Source of the DNA: Agrobacterium tumefaciens
GTDB taxonomy: Bacteria > Pseudomonadota > Alphaproteobacteria > Rhizobiales > Rhizobiaceae
Assembly (NCBI RefSeq): GCF_013318015.2
Contig: NZ_CP115842.1
Coordinates: 1,859,001-1,923,000, forward strand
Direction of reading: 5' to 3'
Length of the DNA stretch: 64,000 nt
Shown here: positions 17,921-27,017 of the stretch, one piece after another
How the letters are laid out: every line of letters starts with the position of its first letter
Numbering within the stretch: position 1 is the first letter of the stretch
Translations under genes and position numbers: made by a program
Notes under the pieces: model-generated
The model's input: the letters and a program-made list of their open reading frames with translations, nothing else
What the model was told of the DNA's origin: nothing
Database searches by the model: none

Positions 17921-19987
17921 CTATTTCCACATCGCCCGCATCCGCGCGCCTACATCGATGCGGATCTGCTGCGCGCTGCGCTCGGAGGCTGCGGCCGAAA
18001 CCAGGGGCCAGGTGGCGGTTTCAAAGAACTGCAGCAAAGTTGCCGGTATGAAGCGGGTTCTAGCGGCATAGACATGCCGGTCGCCCTGCGCGTTCTGGCC
18101 ATGGGTGAAGAACCGTTGCGGGGTTATCAGTGACAGGCTGTCCTTGGCGCGCGTCATGGCGACATAGAGCAGCCGGCGTTCCTCCTCGACTTCATGCGTG
18201 GAGCCGACACCCAGATCGGAGGGTATGCAGCCATCGACCACGTTCAGGATAAAGACGGAACGCCACTCCTGGCCTTTTGCCGAATGAATGGTTGAAAGCG
18301 TCAGATAATCCTCATCGAGCAGCGGCACGCCTGCCTGATCGCTGGTGGCATCCGGCGGATCGAGCGTCAGTTCGGTGAGGAAGCGTTCGCGGGAAGGATA
18401 GCCGCCGGCAATCTGCTCGAGTTGCAGCAAATCGGCCTTCCGCGTCTCGGCATCCTCATGGATGCGTTCGAGGTGGGGCTCATACCAGAGCCGCGCCTGC
18501 TCGATATCTGATGGCCAGCCGCCGTGCAATTTTCGCATGTTCGCCAGCAACTGCACGAAGGATACCCAGTCATCACCGGTTTTGGGTGGCGGCGGAATTT
18601 CGGCTAGGGCGAGCAGAGGTTCAGGATCCGCCGCAATCTTATCGAGAATATTGCCGGCTTTCTTCGGCCCGATACCCGGCAGCATCTGAAGTAGCCTGAA
18701 ACCTGCGACGCGGTCACGCGGGTTTTGCGCGAAACGCAATACCGCCAGCATGTCCTTTACATGGGCACTGTCGAGAAACTTCAGGCCGCCAAATTTGACG
18801 AAGGGAATATTGCGGCGTGTAAGTTCAACTTCAAGCGGCCCGCTATGACTGGAGGTGCGAAACAGCACGGCCTGTTGCTTCAGCGTCATGCCGGTCTCAC
18901 GATTGGCCAGCACCTGGTCGATAATGAAGTTCGCCTGCTCGGTTTCGCTTTTTACTGTCACGAGCTTCGGTCGCTCGAGCGACTGTCGTTCGGTCCAGAG
19001 GTTTTTGGTGAATCGCTCACGGGCAAGGTCGATGACACCATTGGCGGCAGCCAGTATCGGCTGTGTCGAGCGATAGTTGCGATCAAGGGTGATAATATCG
19101 GCAGCCGGGCTGAACGATGCCGGAAAATCAAGGATATTGCGCACCGTTGCTGCCCGGAACGAATAGATCGACTGGGCATCGTCACCTACCACGGTCAACC
19201 CGCGACCGCCCGGCTTCAGTGCCATCAGCACCGCGGCCTGCAGCCGGTTGGTATCCTGATATTCGTCGACCATAACGTGGTCGAAACGATTGCCGATATC
19301 GCCTGCAAGGTCGGGATCGCTGACCATCTGGGCCCAGTAGAGCAGAAGGTCGTCGTAATCGAGAACGTTCTGGGCCTGCTTGGCCTCCACATAGGCGGCG
19401 AATAATTGCTTGAGCTCTTCTTCCCAGCTGGACACCCATGGATAGTGCTGGCGCAGGATTTCTTTCAGCGGCGTTTGTGAATTGACGGCGCGCGAATAGA
19501 TCGCAAGGCAGGTGCCCTTTGTCGGAAAACGGCTCTCGGTCTTGGAGAAACCCAGTTCGTGACGGGCAAGGTTCATCAGATCAGCGCTGTCTTCGCGGTC
19601 GTGGATCGTGAAATCCACGTCCAGTCCAATCTGTTCCGCATAGATTCGCAAGAGGCGCGCGCCGATCCCGTGAAACGTGCCGGACCAGGCCATCGCATCC
19701 GTGAGGGCTCCGGCGTTAGCGCCGATGACCTGCTTGCAGATACGCTCGACACGACGCGACATTTCGGAGGCGGCACGCCGTGAAAACGTCATCAGCAGGA
19801 TACGGCGAGGATCGGCGCCATTGACGATCAGATGCGCCACCCGGTGCGCCAGCGTATTGGTCTTGCCGGAACCGGCACCGGCGATAATCAGCAACGGTCC
19901 AGCCGTGTGTCCGCCTGAAGGCCCAACGCCATGTTCCACGGCCTTGCGTTGCTGCTCGTTCAGTTTGTCCAGATAGGCAACCGCCAT
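17921..19987 (-). CDS. UvrD/Rep-family ATP-dependent DNA helicase
   Basis: A 688-residue SF1A 3'-5' helicase. The motifs run in order: Q-motif LNEQQRKAVEH, I (IAGAGSGKTNTLAHRV), II (VMVDEYQDTNRLQ), III (VGDDAQSIYSFRAA), IV (TLDRNYRSTQPIL), V (LSTIHSAKGQEW) and VI (EEERRLLYVAMTRAKDSL). It unwinds DNA in repair or recombination. It is shorter than E. coli UvrD (720) and lacks its typical C-terminal tail, so it may be a paralogue rather than the main UvrD. ATG at 19987. dinB follows 23 bp downstream, and a LexA-type box lies about 95 bp upstream. Confidence 0.93.
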   Translation of the reverse strand: MAVAYLDKLNEQQRKAVEHGVGPSGGHTAGPLLIIAGAGSGKTNTLAHRVAHLIVNGADPRRILLMTFSRRAASEMSRRVERICKQVIGANAGALTDAMAWSGTFHGIGARLLRIYAEQIGLDVDFTIHDREDSADLMNLARHELGFSKTESRFPTKGTCLAIYSRAVNSQTPLKEILRQHYPWVSSWEEELKQLFAAYVEAKQAQNVLDYDDLLLYWAQMVSDPDLAGDIGNRFDHVMVDEYQDTNRLQAAVLMALKPGGRGLTVVGDDAQSIYSFRAATVRNILDFPASFSPAADIITLDRNYRSTQPILAAANGVIDLARERFTKNLWTERQSLERPKLVTVKSETEQANFIIDQVLANRETGMTLKQQAVLFRTSSHSGPLEVELTRRNIPFVKFGGLKFLDSAHVKDMLAVLRFAQNPRDRVAGFRLLQMLPGIGPKKAGNILDKIAADPEPLLALAEIPPPPKTGDDWVSFVQLLANMRKLHGGWPSDIEQARLWYEPHLERIHEDAETRKADLLQLEQIAGGYPSRERFLTELTLDPPDATSDQAGVPLLDEDYLTLSTIHSAKGQEWRSVFILNVVDGCIPSDLGVGSTHEVEEERRLLYVAMTRAKDSLSLITPQRFFTHGQNAQGDRHVYAARTRFIPATLLQFFETATWPLVSAAASERSAQQIRIDVGARMRAMWK

Positions 19988-20082
19988 GCCTGCATCCTTG
20001 ATATTTGCCTATCCGCACGACGACGGCATTTTTCAAAAGCACTCTTGTTGCAATGATTAGCAAAAACTCAAACAGCAGGCTA

Positions 20083-20097
20083 GAACAAATAATGAAC
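20083..20097 (-). promoter_or_regulatory. LexA SOS box upstream of the uvrD-like/dinB operon
   Basis: On the minus strand the sequence is GTTC-ATTATTT-GTTC, the direct-repeat SOS box (GTTC-N7-GTTC) used by alphaproteobacterial LexA. It lies about 96 bp upstream of the helicase ATG, within the expected promoter area, and has an AT-rich spacer as in known boxes. Confidence 0.65.
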
Positions 20098-20274
20098 GAA
20101 TGTCTATGCCCTCCACACTGCGGTGGACAAACCTGGCTGATCGATATTCGCAGCCTCAATCGGGTTCCGCATGGCGTGTCGACCGGCATGCTTTTCAAAC
20201 CACTGAACCAACCCGGCGGCTGATGAGTTCACCAGTCGCGTCTTGGAAGACGTGTTTGTTGGGAGGACAAAAGC

Positions 20275-21012
20275 ATGAAGCATCTGAAACTATGCCTGAT
20301 CGCTGTTGCGGCACTGGCCACATCGACATTTGCGTTTGCCGAGCAGAAGGCCATGAGGTCTGACGCCACGATCGCGTCGAATATCAATTATCTGCTTTAT
20401 ACGCCCAAAGACTATGCCGGTTCGGACAAAACCTATCCTCTCGTGGTCTGGCTGCATGGCGGCGATCAGGGCGGGAGCGACGTCGAAAAGCTGCGCCGCA
20501 GCGGTCTGCCAAAATTGATCGAAGGGGGTCGTGATTTTCCTTTCATGGTGTTTTCGCCACAAAATCCGAGCGAGGAACTGCTTTATCCGATCGAACGTGT
20601 CGCAAGCGTCCTGGCTTCCGTTGTGGCGGATCATCGGGTGGACCGCAGCCGTATCTATCTGATTGGATATAGCCGGGGAGGGTTCGGCGCCTGGTCAATG
20701 GCCGAGCAGTTTCCACAAACTTTTGCTGCGGTCGTCCCAATTGCCGGTGGCGGCATCCGCCATTACCTCAACCGCACCAATGAAAAGACAGCCTTCTGGG
20801 CCTTTCACGGCTCAAGGGACGAGGTGATTCCTTTGTCCGATACTGTTGTCCTCGTCCAGCGTCTCCAGGAACTGAAACGCAACGTGCGGCTGACGGTTTT
20901 TGAAGATACGAACCATGAAGAGGTGGAGGCAAAAGTGCTCGGCGATGAGGCGATGTGGACCTGGCTTCTCCAGCAAAAGCTTGCAGACGCAAAGACGCCT
21001 TCGGCACCCTGA
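20275..21012 (+). CDS. Secreted alpha/beta hydrolase (esterase-like)
   Basis: A 245-residue protein with a signal peptide (KHLKLCLIAVAALATSTFAFA), so it is exported. The fold shows LVVWLHGGDQGG (oxyanion region), the nucleophile elbow GYSRGGFGAWS (GxSxG), a probable acid in FHGSRDEVIP and the His in EDTNHEEV, so the triad is complete. It resembles dienelactone-hydrolase/LpqC-like esterases with a Peptidase_S9-type layout; the substrate is unknown. GGGAGGA lies just before the ATG. It stands alone between the repair operon and the LacI operon. A GC-rich hairpin follows at 21057. Confidence 0.8.
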   Translation: MKHLKLCLIAVAALATSTFAFAEQKAMRSDATIASNINYLLYTPKDYAGSDKTYPLVVWLHGGDQGGSDVEKLRRSGLPKLIEGGRDFPFMVFSPQNPSEELLYPIERVASVLASVVADHRVDRSRIYLIGYSRGGFGAWSMAEQFPQTFAAVVPIAGGGIRHYLNRTNEKTAFWAFHGSRDEVIPLSDTVVLVQRLQELKRNVRLTVFEDTNHEEVEAKVLGDEAMWTWLLQQKLADAKTPSAP

Positions 21013-21056
21013 ACCCGCAGCGGGTACCGTTTACCGCTGGTATGGAAGCCCATAAC

Positions 21057-21085
21057 CCAGCTCGGCCGCCATAAGGCCGGGCTGG
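21057..21085. terminator. GC-rich hairpin after the hydrolase gene
   Basis: CCAGCTCGGCC and GGCCGGGCTGG pair over 11 bp (one G-U) around a 7-nt loop. No T run follows, so it may be a weak terminator or an mRNA 3'-end stabiliser. Confidence 0.35.
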
Positions 21086-21138
21086 CCGCCTCATAAGCCT
21101 TCGTCAAAACATCTCTCCGCAAGCGTATCTTTCGCCTC

Positions 21139-21194
21139 TTGACACAGAGTAGGGAAGTCGTGCTAATACGCATTAACAGCTAATACGTATTAGC
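21139..21194 (+). promoter_or_regulatory. Promoter with tandem LacI-type operators
   Basis: TTGACA (21139-21144) is spaced 17 bp from GCTAAT (21162-21167), a good -35 with a fair -10. Two operator-like elements follow: GCTAATACGCATTAAC (21162-21177, imperfect) and GCTAATACGTATTAGC (21179-21194, a perfect 16-bp palindrome with central CG as is usual for LacI-family sites). They are 17 bp apart. The first covers the -10, so binding would block initiation. The likely ligand protein is the LacI-family regulator encoded directly downstream. Confidence 0.7.
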
Positions 21195-21222
21195 AATCAA
21201 CGAGTGTCGGGGAGGGCATTGC

Positions 21223-22293
21223 GTGACCAGCCATAAACGCCTTACTCAGAACGATATTGCGAAGCTTGCCGGCGTCAGTCAGGCAACAGTATCGCTTGTT
21301 TTGAACGGCGCGCCGACCGCGATTGCACGTATCCCGGCTGAAACACGCGAACGCGTACAGGCGGTCATTCGCAAGACGGGTTATGTCGCGGACCCGATCG
21401 CGCGCCGCATGGCCAAGGGGCTCAACCGCATCCTCGGCGTCTTCACCTACGAGCCTGCTTTTCCAAGCGCACAGGCGGACTTCTTTACGCCGTTCCTGTT
21501 GGGCATCGAGGAAGAGGCGCAACAGCAGGCGTACGATCTTCTGCTGCTGACCAGTGCCGGCGTCGGCAACAACCGCAAGATTTTTTCCGAGGGCAACAGG
21601 CTCCGGATCGCCGATGGCTGCCTGGTCCTGGGCCGTGAATTCGACCGCAAGGAGCTTACCCGGCTGGTCTCGGAAGATTATCCATTCGTGGCGATCGGCC
21701 GACGCGACGATGCTGGCGGGCCCGTGCCCTATGTTGGCGGCGACTATGCCGCGGGCACACGGCAGCTTGTTGAAGATGCCATGATGCTCGGGCATTCCAA
21801 ACTCGCCTATATCGGCCCTGCGGGTCCGGCGGAATCGATTGCCGACCGCTGGCGAGGTTTCAGTGATGCGCTCGGCACGGCGGCGACGCTTGCATTGCAC
21901 ATAAAGGCGGTAAACCGGCCTGCCGAAAAGATCCTCGATGCAATCATCGAAAGCGGCGCGACGGTGGCATTTTTCATAGAACTGGCGGATGCGGTGCGCG
22001 TCGAGACTTTGGCACGGGAGCGCGGAATTGGGGTGCCCGACGTGTTTTCGATGGTCGTGCTTGGCAGCCATATTCGTGCCGGCCGCAGCCCGGTGCGTTT
22101 CACATCCTATGAAATTCCCCGTGAAGAGATGGGCCGGCAGGCGACTGCAATGCTGGTGAACCGCATCGAGACCGGCAGCCCGGGAAGTCAAATTCTACTC
22201 AAGTGCCAACCCGTCAAGGGTGAAACATTGGGTCCGGCTCCAGTGGCCTCCCCAGATAAGTCCCCAGTCAACAAAACGGATGAGACGACGTGA
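21223..22293 (+). CDS. LacI-family transcriptional regulator
   Basis: A 356-residue repressor with the N-terminal HTH (TQNDIAKLAGVSQATVSLVLNG) and hinge (ETRERVQAVIRKTGYVADPIARRM), then a periplasmic-binding-like effector domain. The start is GTG 21223 preceded by GGGGAGGG. Its stop overlaps the GTG start of the FAD oxidoreductase gene, so it heads the operon it presumably controls. Tandem palindromic operators overlap its promoter, implying autoregulation and relief by a sugar-like inducer carried by the downstream ABC importer. Confidence 0.92.
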   Translation: MTSHKRLTQNDIAKLAGVSQATVSLVLNGAPTAIARIPAETRERVQAVIRKTGYVADPIARRMAKGLNRILGVFTYEPAFPSAQADFFTPFLLGIEEEAQQQAYDLLLLTSAGVGNNRKIFSEGNRLRIADGCLVLGREFDRKELTRLVSEDYPFVAIGRRDDAGGPVPYVGGDYAAGTRQLVEDAMMLGHSKLAYIGPAGPAESIADRWRGFSDALGTAATLALHIKAVNRPAEKILDAIIESGATVAFFIELADAVRVETLARERGIGVPDVFSMVVLGSHIRAGRSPVRFTSYEIPREEMGRQATAMLVNRIETGSPGSQILLKCQPVKGETLGPAPVASPDKSPVNKTDETT

Positions 22294-23900
22294 AAGAGAT
22301 GCAAGCAGACATTCTTGTGGTCGGTGGTGGCCTTGGCGGCGTGGCGGCGGCGCTCGGTGCCGCACGCGCCGGAAAGCGCGTGATCATGACCGAGGAATAT
22401 GACTGGATCGGCGGTCAGTTGACCAGCCAGGCCGTGCCATCGGACGAACATAGCTGGGTCGAGCAGTTCGGTATCACCCGCTCTTATCGCGCACTACGCA
22501 ACGGCGTGCGCCAATATTACCGCGACCATTATCCGTTGACGGAAGGCGCCCGCTCCTGGAGTGACCTCAATCCGGGTGGCGGCTGGGTCAGCCGCATCTG
22601 CGCCGAGCCGCGCGTGAGCCTTGCGGTGATGGAAAGCATGCTTATGCCCCATATCGGTGCCGACCGGCTGACGGTGCTCAAGCCCTATCGGCCGGTTGCT
22701 GCCGATGTGGACGGCGATAGGGTCCGCGCGATCACCGTGCGGCATCGCGACAGCGGAGCGGAGATCGTCATTTCCGCCGACTACATTCTTGATGCCACCG
22801 AGCTTGGCGATCTGTTGCCGATGACGGGCACGGAATATGCCAAGGGGTTCGAGGCGCAATCGGACACGGGTGAGCCCAGTGCGCCGGCCAGCGCCCAGCC
22901 TGATAATGTGCAGGCCGTGTCGATCTGCTTTGCAATCGATCATGTCGACGGCGATCAGACGATCGACAAGCCTGATAATTACGACTACTGGCGCAAGTAC
23001 GAGCCGCATTTCTGGGGTGGGCCGATGCTCGGTTTCACCGCGCCGCATCCGCGCACGCTGGAACACACGACCCGCTCCTTCACGCCCAATCCGGACGACG
23101 ATCCGTTGCTGGTTGATGCCGACCAGCGCAAGGGCGGTGGCGATGAAAACCTCTGGATTTTCCGTCGCATCGCGGCACGCAAGAACTTTGCGCCAGGTTT
23201 TTATAAATCCGACATCTGCCTCGTGAACTGGCCGATGATCGACTACATGGACGGCACCATCATCGATGTGTCGGAAGAAGAAAAGGCGCGGCATCTGAAG
23301 GCGGCGGCCGAACTTTCCTATTCGGTGTTTTACTGGTTGCAGACCGAAGCGCCGCGCCTTGATGGCGGACAGGGCTTTCGCGGCCTGCGCCTCAGAGGCG
23401 ATATTACCGGCACCGAACACGGCCTTGCCATGGCGCCGTATATCCGGGAAAGCCGCCGCATCAAGCCGGTCACGCGCATCGTCGAACAGGATCTTTCCTA
23501 CACGGTTCGAGGTGACAGGGGGGCTGTCCGCTATCGCGACAGCATCGGCATCGGCATGTACCGCATCGATCTGCACCCATCGACCGGTGGCGACAACTAT
23601 ATAGATGTGCCTTCCTGCCCGTTCGAGATTCCGCTTGGCGCACTCATACCCGAGCGCGTGAAGAACCTCATTCCGGCGGGCAAGAACATCGGCACGACGC
23701 ATATCACCAATGGCTGCTACCGCCTGCATCCAGTCGAATGGAATATCGGCGAAGTGGCTGGAATGCTGGCGGCCTATTGCCTGGAAAAAGGTCTCACACC
23801 GCATCAGGTGCAGGAAGACGATGACCATCTTCATGCCTTCCAGACGGCGCTAACCCGCGAAGGCATTGAAATACGCTGGCCGGATATCGCGGCCTATTAG
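22290..23900 (+). CDS. FAD-dependent oxidoreductase (FAD_oxidored, PF12831 type)
   Basis: A 536-residue soluble flavoprotein. The N-terminal dinucleotide-binding loop is ILVVGGGLGGVAAALGAARAG followed by a Glu, then WIGGQLTSQ, a segment seen in PF12831 members. DATELGDLLP and the C-terminal NIGTTHITNGCYRLHPVEWNIGEVAG complete the FAD site. No signal peptide is seen. GTG start overlaps the LacI stop. Its place between the regulator and a sugar ABC importer suggests it oxidises an imported carbohydrate-derived compound or cyclitol; the reaction is unknown. Confidence 0.82.
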   Translation: MKEMQADILVVGGGLGGVAAALGAARAGKRVIMTEEYDWIGGQLTSQAVPSDEHSWVEQFGITRSYRALRNGVRQYYRDHYPLTEGARSWSDLNPGGGWVSRICAEPRVSLAVMESMLMPHIGADRLTVLKPYRPVAADVDGDRVRAITVRHRDSGAEIVISADYILDATELGDLLPMTGTEYAKGFEAQSDTGEPSAPASAQPDNVQAVSICFAIDHVDGDQTIDKPDNYDYWRKYEPHFWGGPMLGFTAPHPRTLEHTTRSFTPNPDDDPLLVDADQRKGGGDENLWIFRRIAARKNFAPGFYKSDICLVNWPMIDYMDGTIIDVSEEEKARHLKAAAELSYSVFYWLQTEAPRLDGGQGFRGLRLRGDITGTEHGLAMAPYIRESRRIKPVTRIVEQDLSYTVRGDRGAVRYRDSIGIGMYRIDLHPSTGGDNYIDVPSCPFEIPLGALIPERVKNLIPAGKNIGTTHITNGCYRLHPVEWNIGEVAGMLAAYCLEKGLTPHQVQEDDDHLHAFQTALTREGIEIRWPDIAAY

Positions 23901-23949
23901 GACGGCGGACTGTCGTTTGATCGAACCCATCTTTGGAGGAGGACTGGGA

Positions 23950-25224
23950 ATGAATAGTCATTGGAAAATGCAAACCACGGCCTGCGCGCTGGCCCTTATC
24001 GGCTCGTTTGCGCTGGCAGGGGCAGCGGCGGCGCAGGATGCGGCGGTCAAGCTGCGCATGACGATCTGGAGTGCCAACGAGGCGCATCTAAAGCTGTTCA
24101 ACGACATCGCAGCCGGCTTCAAAAAGGACCATCCAAATGTCAGCGTGACCTATGAGTCCCTGCCTTTCGACACCTATACCACTGCGTTGACGACCCAGAT
24201 CGCCGGTGGCAACGCCCCTGACATGGCCTGGATTTTCGAGACCTCGGCCTATGATTTCGTGAAGTCAGGCGCGCTATATCCGCTTACCGACACGCTGAAG
24301 GCCGCACAGGGTTACAATCTCGACGAAGTCAGCGCCGGGGCCACGGAACGCTGGTCGCAGGACGGAAAGCTCTTCGCCTATCCGTTCTCGACCTCGCCCT
24401 TTGCGGTCTTCGTCAACAATGATCTCATCAAGGCTGCAGGTGCAAAGACGCCGGCGGAGATGATCGCTGCCGGCGAATGGACCTGGGAAAACGCCATCGC
24501 GACCGCCTCGGCGGTCGCGAAATCCGGCAAGGGCGGGCTTGTCGTCCGCGACTTCAATTACCAGAGCTGGCAATATCTGACCTCCGTGTGGAACGGCTGG
24601 GGCGCATCGCCCTGGAGCGCGGATGGCGCAACCTGCACCATGTCGGAAAAGCCGATGGCGGATGCGGTGTCGTTCATCCATGATGCCATCTTCAGCAAGA
24701 GGGCCATGCCCGGCCCCGGCGAGACGGTCGATTTCTTCGCCGGTAATGCCGCGATGACCATTACCCAGATCAGCCGGGCCTCGCTTTTGCCGAAGGACAA
24801 GCCTTTCGGCTGGGACCTCGTGCCGCTGCCAAAGGGACCTGCCGGTGAATACGCGCTGATCGGACAGGCCGGCATCGGCGTCATGCAGTCCGGCAAGAAT
24901 GCGCAGACGGCGGCCGAATTCGTTGCTTACATGACCAATCCGGAAAATTCGGCAAAGCTCAGCCAGTTCTTCCCCTCGGCGCGCAAGTCGCTGTTGAATG
25001 CGGAGGTGTTGAAAAAAACCAATCCGTTGCTCAGCCAGGAACAGATCGAAAAGGTCGTCATATCAGGCATCGCCACGGGCAAGGTCATGCCCGGCCACAC
25101 CGGCTTTGCCCAGATCCAGCAGATCGTGCGCTCAAACCTCGACGCGGTCTGGCGGCCGGAGGCCGATGTCGCGGGAGCGCTTCAAAAAATCTGCGGCCAG
25201 ATCGCGCCGCTCCTGAAGCGCTGA
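23950..25224 (+). CDS. Sugar ABC transporter, periplasmic binding protein (family 1)
   Basis: An extracellular solute-binding protein of the MalE/UgpB class, 424 residues. The signal peptide ends in ALAGAAAAQD. The mature domain begins VKLRMTIWSANEAHLKLFNDIAAGFKK; PDMAWIFETSAYDFVKSGAL is the typical hinge-side ligand region. ATG 23950 is chosen because GGAGGAGGA lies 6-14 bp upstream; a longer in-frame reading would run back into the oxidoreductase gene. It is followed by two permeases and an ATPase, forming a complete CUT1 importer. Confidence 0.92.
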   Translation: MNSHWKMQTTACALALIGSFALAGAAAAQDAAVKLRMTIWSANEAHLKLFNDIAAGFKKDHPNVSVTYESLPFDTYTTALTTQIAGGNAPDMAWIFETSAYDFVKSGALYPLTDTLKAAQGYNLDEVSAGATERWSQDGKLFAYPFSTSPFAVFVNNDLIKAAGAKTPAEMIAAGEWTWENAIATASAVAKSGKGGLVVRDFNYQSWQYLTSVWNGWGASPWSADGATCTMSEKPMADAVSFIHDAIFSKRAMPGPGETVDFFAGNAAMTITQISRASLLPKDKPFGWDLVPLPKGPAGEYALIGQAGIGVMQSGKNAQTAAEFVAYMTNPENSAKLSQFFPSARKSLLNAEVLKKTNPLLSQEQIEKVVISGIATGKVMPGHTGFAQIQQIVRSNLDAVWRPEADVAGALQKICGQIAPLLKR

Positions 25225-25234
25225 GGAGAAAGCC

Positions 25235-26167
25235 ATGGCTGTCGCGCAGGAGATTACCCGTCCCCGGCATCGCCCTGCATCGGCGTTCTGGACCATCGCG
25301 CGGCGCGACAGTCTTGCTGGCTTTCTGTTCATCGCCCCGCAACTGATCGGGATCATCATCTTCGTGCTGATCCCGCTGGGGCTAGTGTTCTGGTATTCGC
25401 TGCATGAGTGGAACGTGCTCGCCAATACCTTCACCTATACCGGTGCGCAGAACTACCGGATGCTCATCGAAGATGGCAATCTTCTGGAGGTGCTGGGCGC
25501 GACCGGGATATTCTCAGCCGGCCTCGTCGTGTTCAACATGTCGCTGGCGCTGCTGCTTGCCGTGCTGCTCAACCAGAAGCTTGCCGGCATAGCGATATTC
25601 AGAACGCTGTTCTTCTCGCCCGTCGTCGTGTCTCTGGTTGCCTGGACGATCGTCTGGGGTTTCCTGCTGCAGAAGAACGGCGGCATCAACGGCATGTTGC
25701 TGATGGTCGGCATCGAAGGCCCCAACTGGCTGCGCGAGGAGACGACAGCGATGATTTCGGTCATCGTCGTACAGGTCTTCAAGAATGTCGGGCTCAACAT
25801 GATCCTGTTCCTGGCGGCACTTCAGGGCGTGCCGAAGGAACTCTACGAGGCCGCCCGCATCGACGGCGCGCCAGCCTTCAAACAGTTCCGTCGCATCACC
25901 CTGCCGCTGATCAGCCCGACGATCCTGTTGACCTCGATCATCACCATTGTCGGCTCGTTACAGGTTTTTGCTCAGATTGCGGTTTTGACCCAGGGCGGGC
26001 CGGGTCTGTCGACCACGGTGCTGGTCTACTACCTCTATCAGCAGGCCTTCCAGTTCCATTTCTTCGGTTACGGCTCGACGCTGTCCATCCTGCTGTTTCT
26101 GATCGTTGCCGTGCTGACCTTTGCCCAGTGGCAGATGCGCAAGAGGATCGTCTTTTATGAAAGCTGA
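25235..26167 (+). CDS. Sugar ABC transporter permease (MalF/UgpA-like)
   Basis: A 310-residue inner-membrane protein with six predicted helices. The EAA loop, which contacts the ATPase, reads LYEAARIDGAPAFKQFRRITLPLI. The N-terminal part (FLFIAPQLIGIIIFVLIPLGLVFWYSL) is typical of CUT1 permeases. ATG 25235 follows the binding protein by 10 bp and has GAGGAGAAAG upstream. Its end overlaps the second permease by 11 bp. Confidence 0.92.
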   Translation: MAVAQEITRPRHRPASAFWTIARRDSLAGFLFIAPQLIGIIIFVLIPLGLVFWYSLHEWNVLANTFTYTGAQNYRMLIEDGNLLEVLGATGIFSAGLVVFNMSLALLLAVLLNQKLAGIAIFRTLFFSPVVVSLVAWTIVWGFLLQKNGGINGMLLMVGIEGPNWLREETTAMISVIVVQVFKNVGLNMILFLAALQGVPKELYEAARIDGAPAFKQFRRITLPLISPTILLTSIITIVGSLQVFAQIAVLTQGGPGLSTTVLVYYLYQQAFQFHFFGYGSTLSILLFLIVAVLTFAQWQMRKRIVFYES

Positions 26168-26999
26168 CCTTTCCCCCCGCATGCAGGTGGCGCTCTACGG
26201 GTTGCTGTGCGTGCTGCTTGTCCCCTTCGTCTTTCCAACCTGGTGGATGGTTACCTCGTCCATCAAGCCCATAAGCGACATCTTCGCCTTCCCACCGCAG
26301 CTCATACCGCAGAGCCACGACTGGACGACCTATGCGAAGGTGTTCGAGTTGCAGCCCTTCGTGCGGCAATATTGGAACTCCGCCTACATTGCCGCTGTGG
26401 TGACGATCGGCACGATGATCATCTCCTCAATGGCAGGCTATGCCTTCGCACGGATCCGGTTTCCGGGCGCCAATGTGATCTTCATGATCGTGCTGCTTGG
26501 CCTGCTGATCCCGTCCGAAGTGACGATCGTGCCGCTCTTCCAGATGTTCCTGAAGGCAGGCATGGTCAACACCCACTGGCCGCTGATCCTAGTGCCGATT
26601 TTCGGGGCGCCAAGCGTGTTTGCCACCTTCGTCATGCGGCAGTTTTTTGTGACGCTGCCGGGGGAACTGGAGGAGGCGGCACGCGTCGACGGTCTTGGAC
26701 GTTTCAAGATATTTCGCAAGATTGCCTTGCCCTTGGCAAAGCCGGCGCTTGCTTCGGTCGCGATCTTTACGTTCCTGCATTCCTGGAACCTGTTCCTCGA
26801 ACCCATCGTCTTTCTCTCCAGCGCCGAGATGTTCACGCTGCCGCAGGCGCTGACGCAATATACCGACGCCTATGGCGGGCCGATGTGGAACATCCAGCTT
26901 GCCGCAGCGACGCTGACTGCGCTGCCCGTGCTCATCGTCTTCGTGATTGCCCAGAAGCAGTTTGTCGAAGGCCTCGCCCATACCGGCCTCAAGGGCTGA
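26157..26999 (+). CDS. Sugar ABC transporter permease (MalG/UgpE-like)
   Basis: The second permease of the CUT1 importer (280 residues), with about six helices and the EAA loop LEEAARVDGLGRFKIFRKIALPLAKP. It begins at ATG 26157, overlapping the previous stop by 11 bp, giving MKADLSPRMQVALYG. Family-typical WWMVTSSIKP and NSAYIAAVVTIGTMIISSMAGYAFAR are present. It forms the channel together with the MalF-like protein. Confidence 0.93.
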   Translation: MKADLSPRMQVALYGLLCVLLVPFVFPTWWMVTSSIKPISDIFAFPPQLIPQSHDWTTYAKVFELQPFVRQYWNSAYIAAVVTIGTMIISSMAGYAFARIRFPGANVIFMIVLLGLLIPSEVTIVPLFQMFLKAGMVNTHWPLILVPIFGAPSVFATFVMRQFFVTLPGELEEAARVDGLGRFKIFRKIALPLAKPALASVAIFTFLHSWNLFLEPIVFLSSAEMFTLPQALTQYTDAYGGPMWNIQLAAATLTALPVLIVFVIAQKQFVEGLAHTGLKG

Positions 27000-27017
27000 A
27001 GAACCGGAAACCGATTG

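Noticed and set aside
22494..23834. A 446-codon open frame opposite the FAD oxidoreductase gene
   Set aside because: The sense strand encodes a full flavoprotein with its binding motifs; the antisense product has no domain signature and no ribosome-binding site or operon context.
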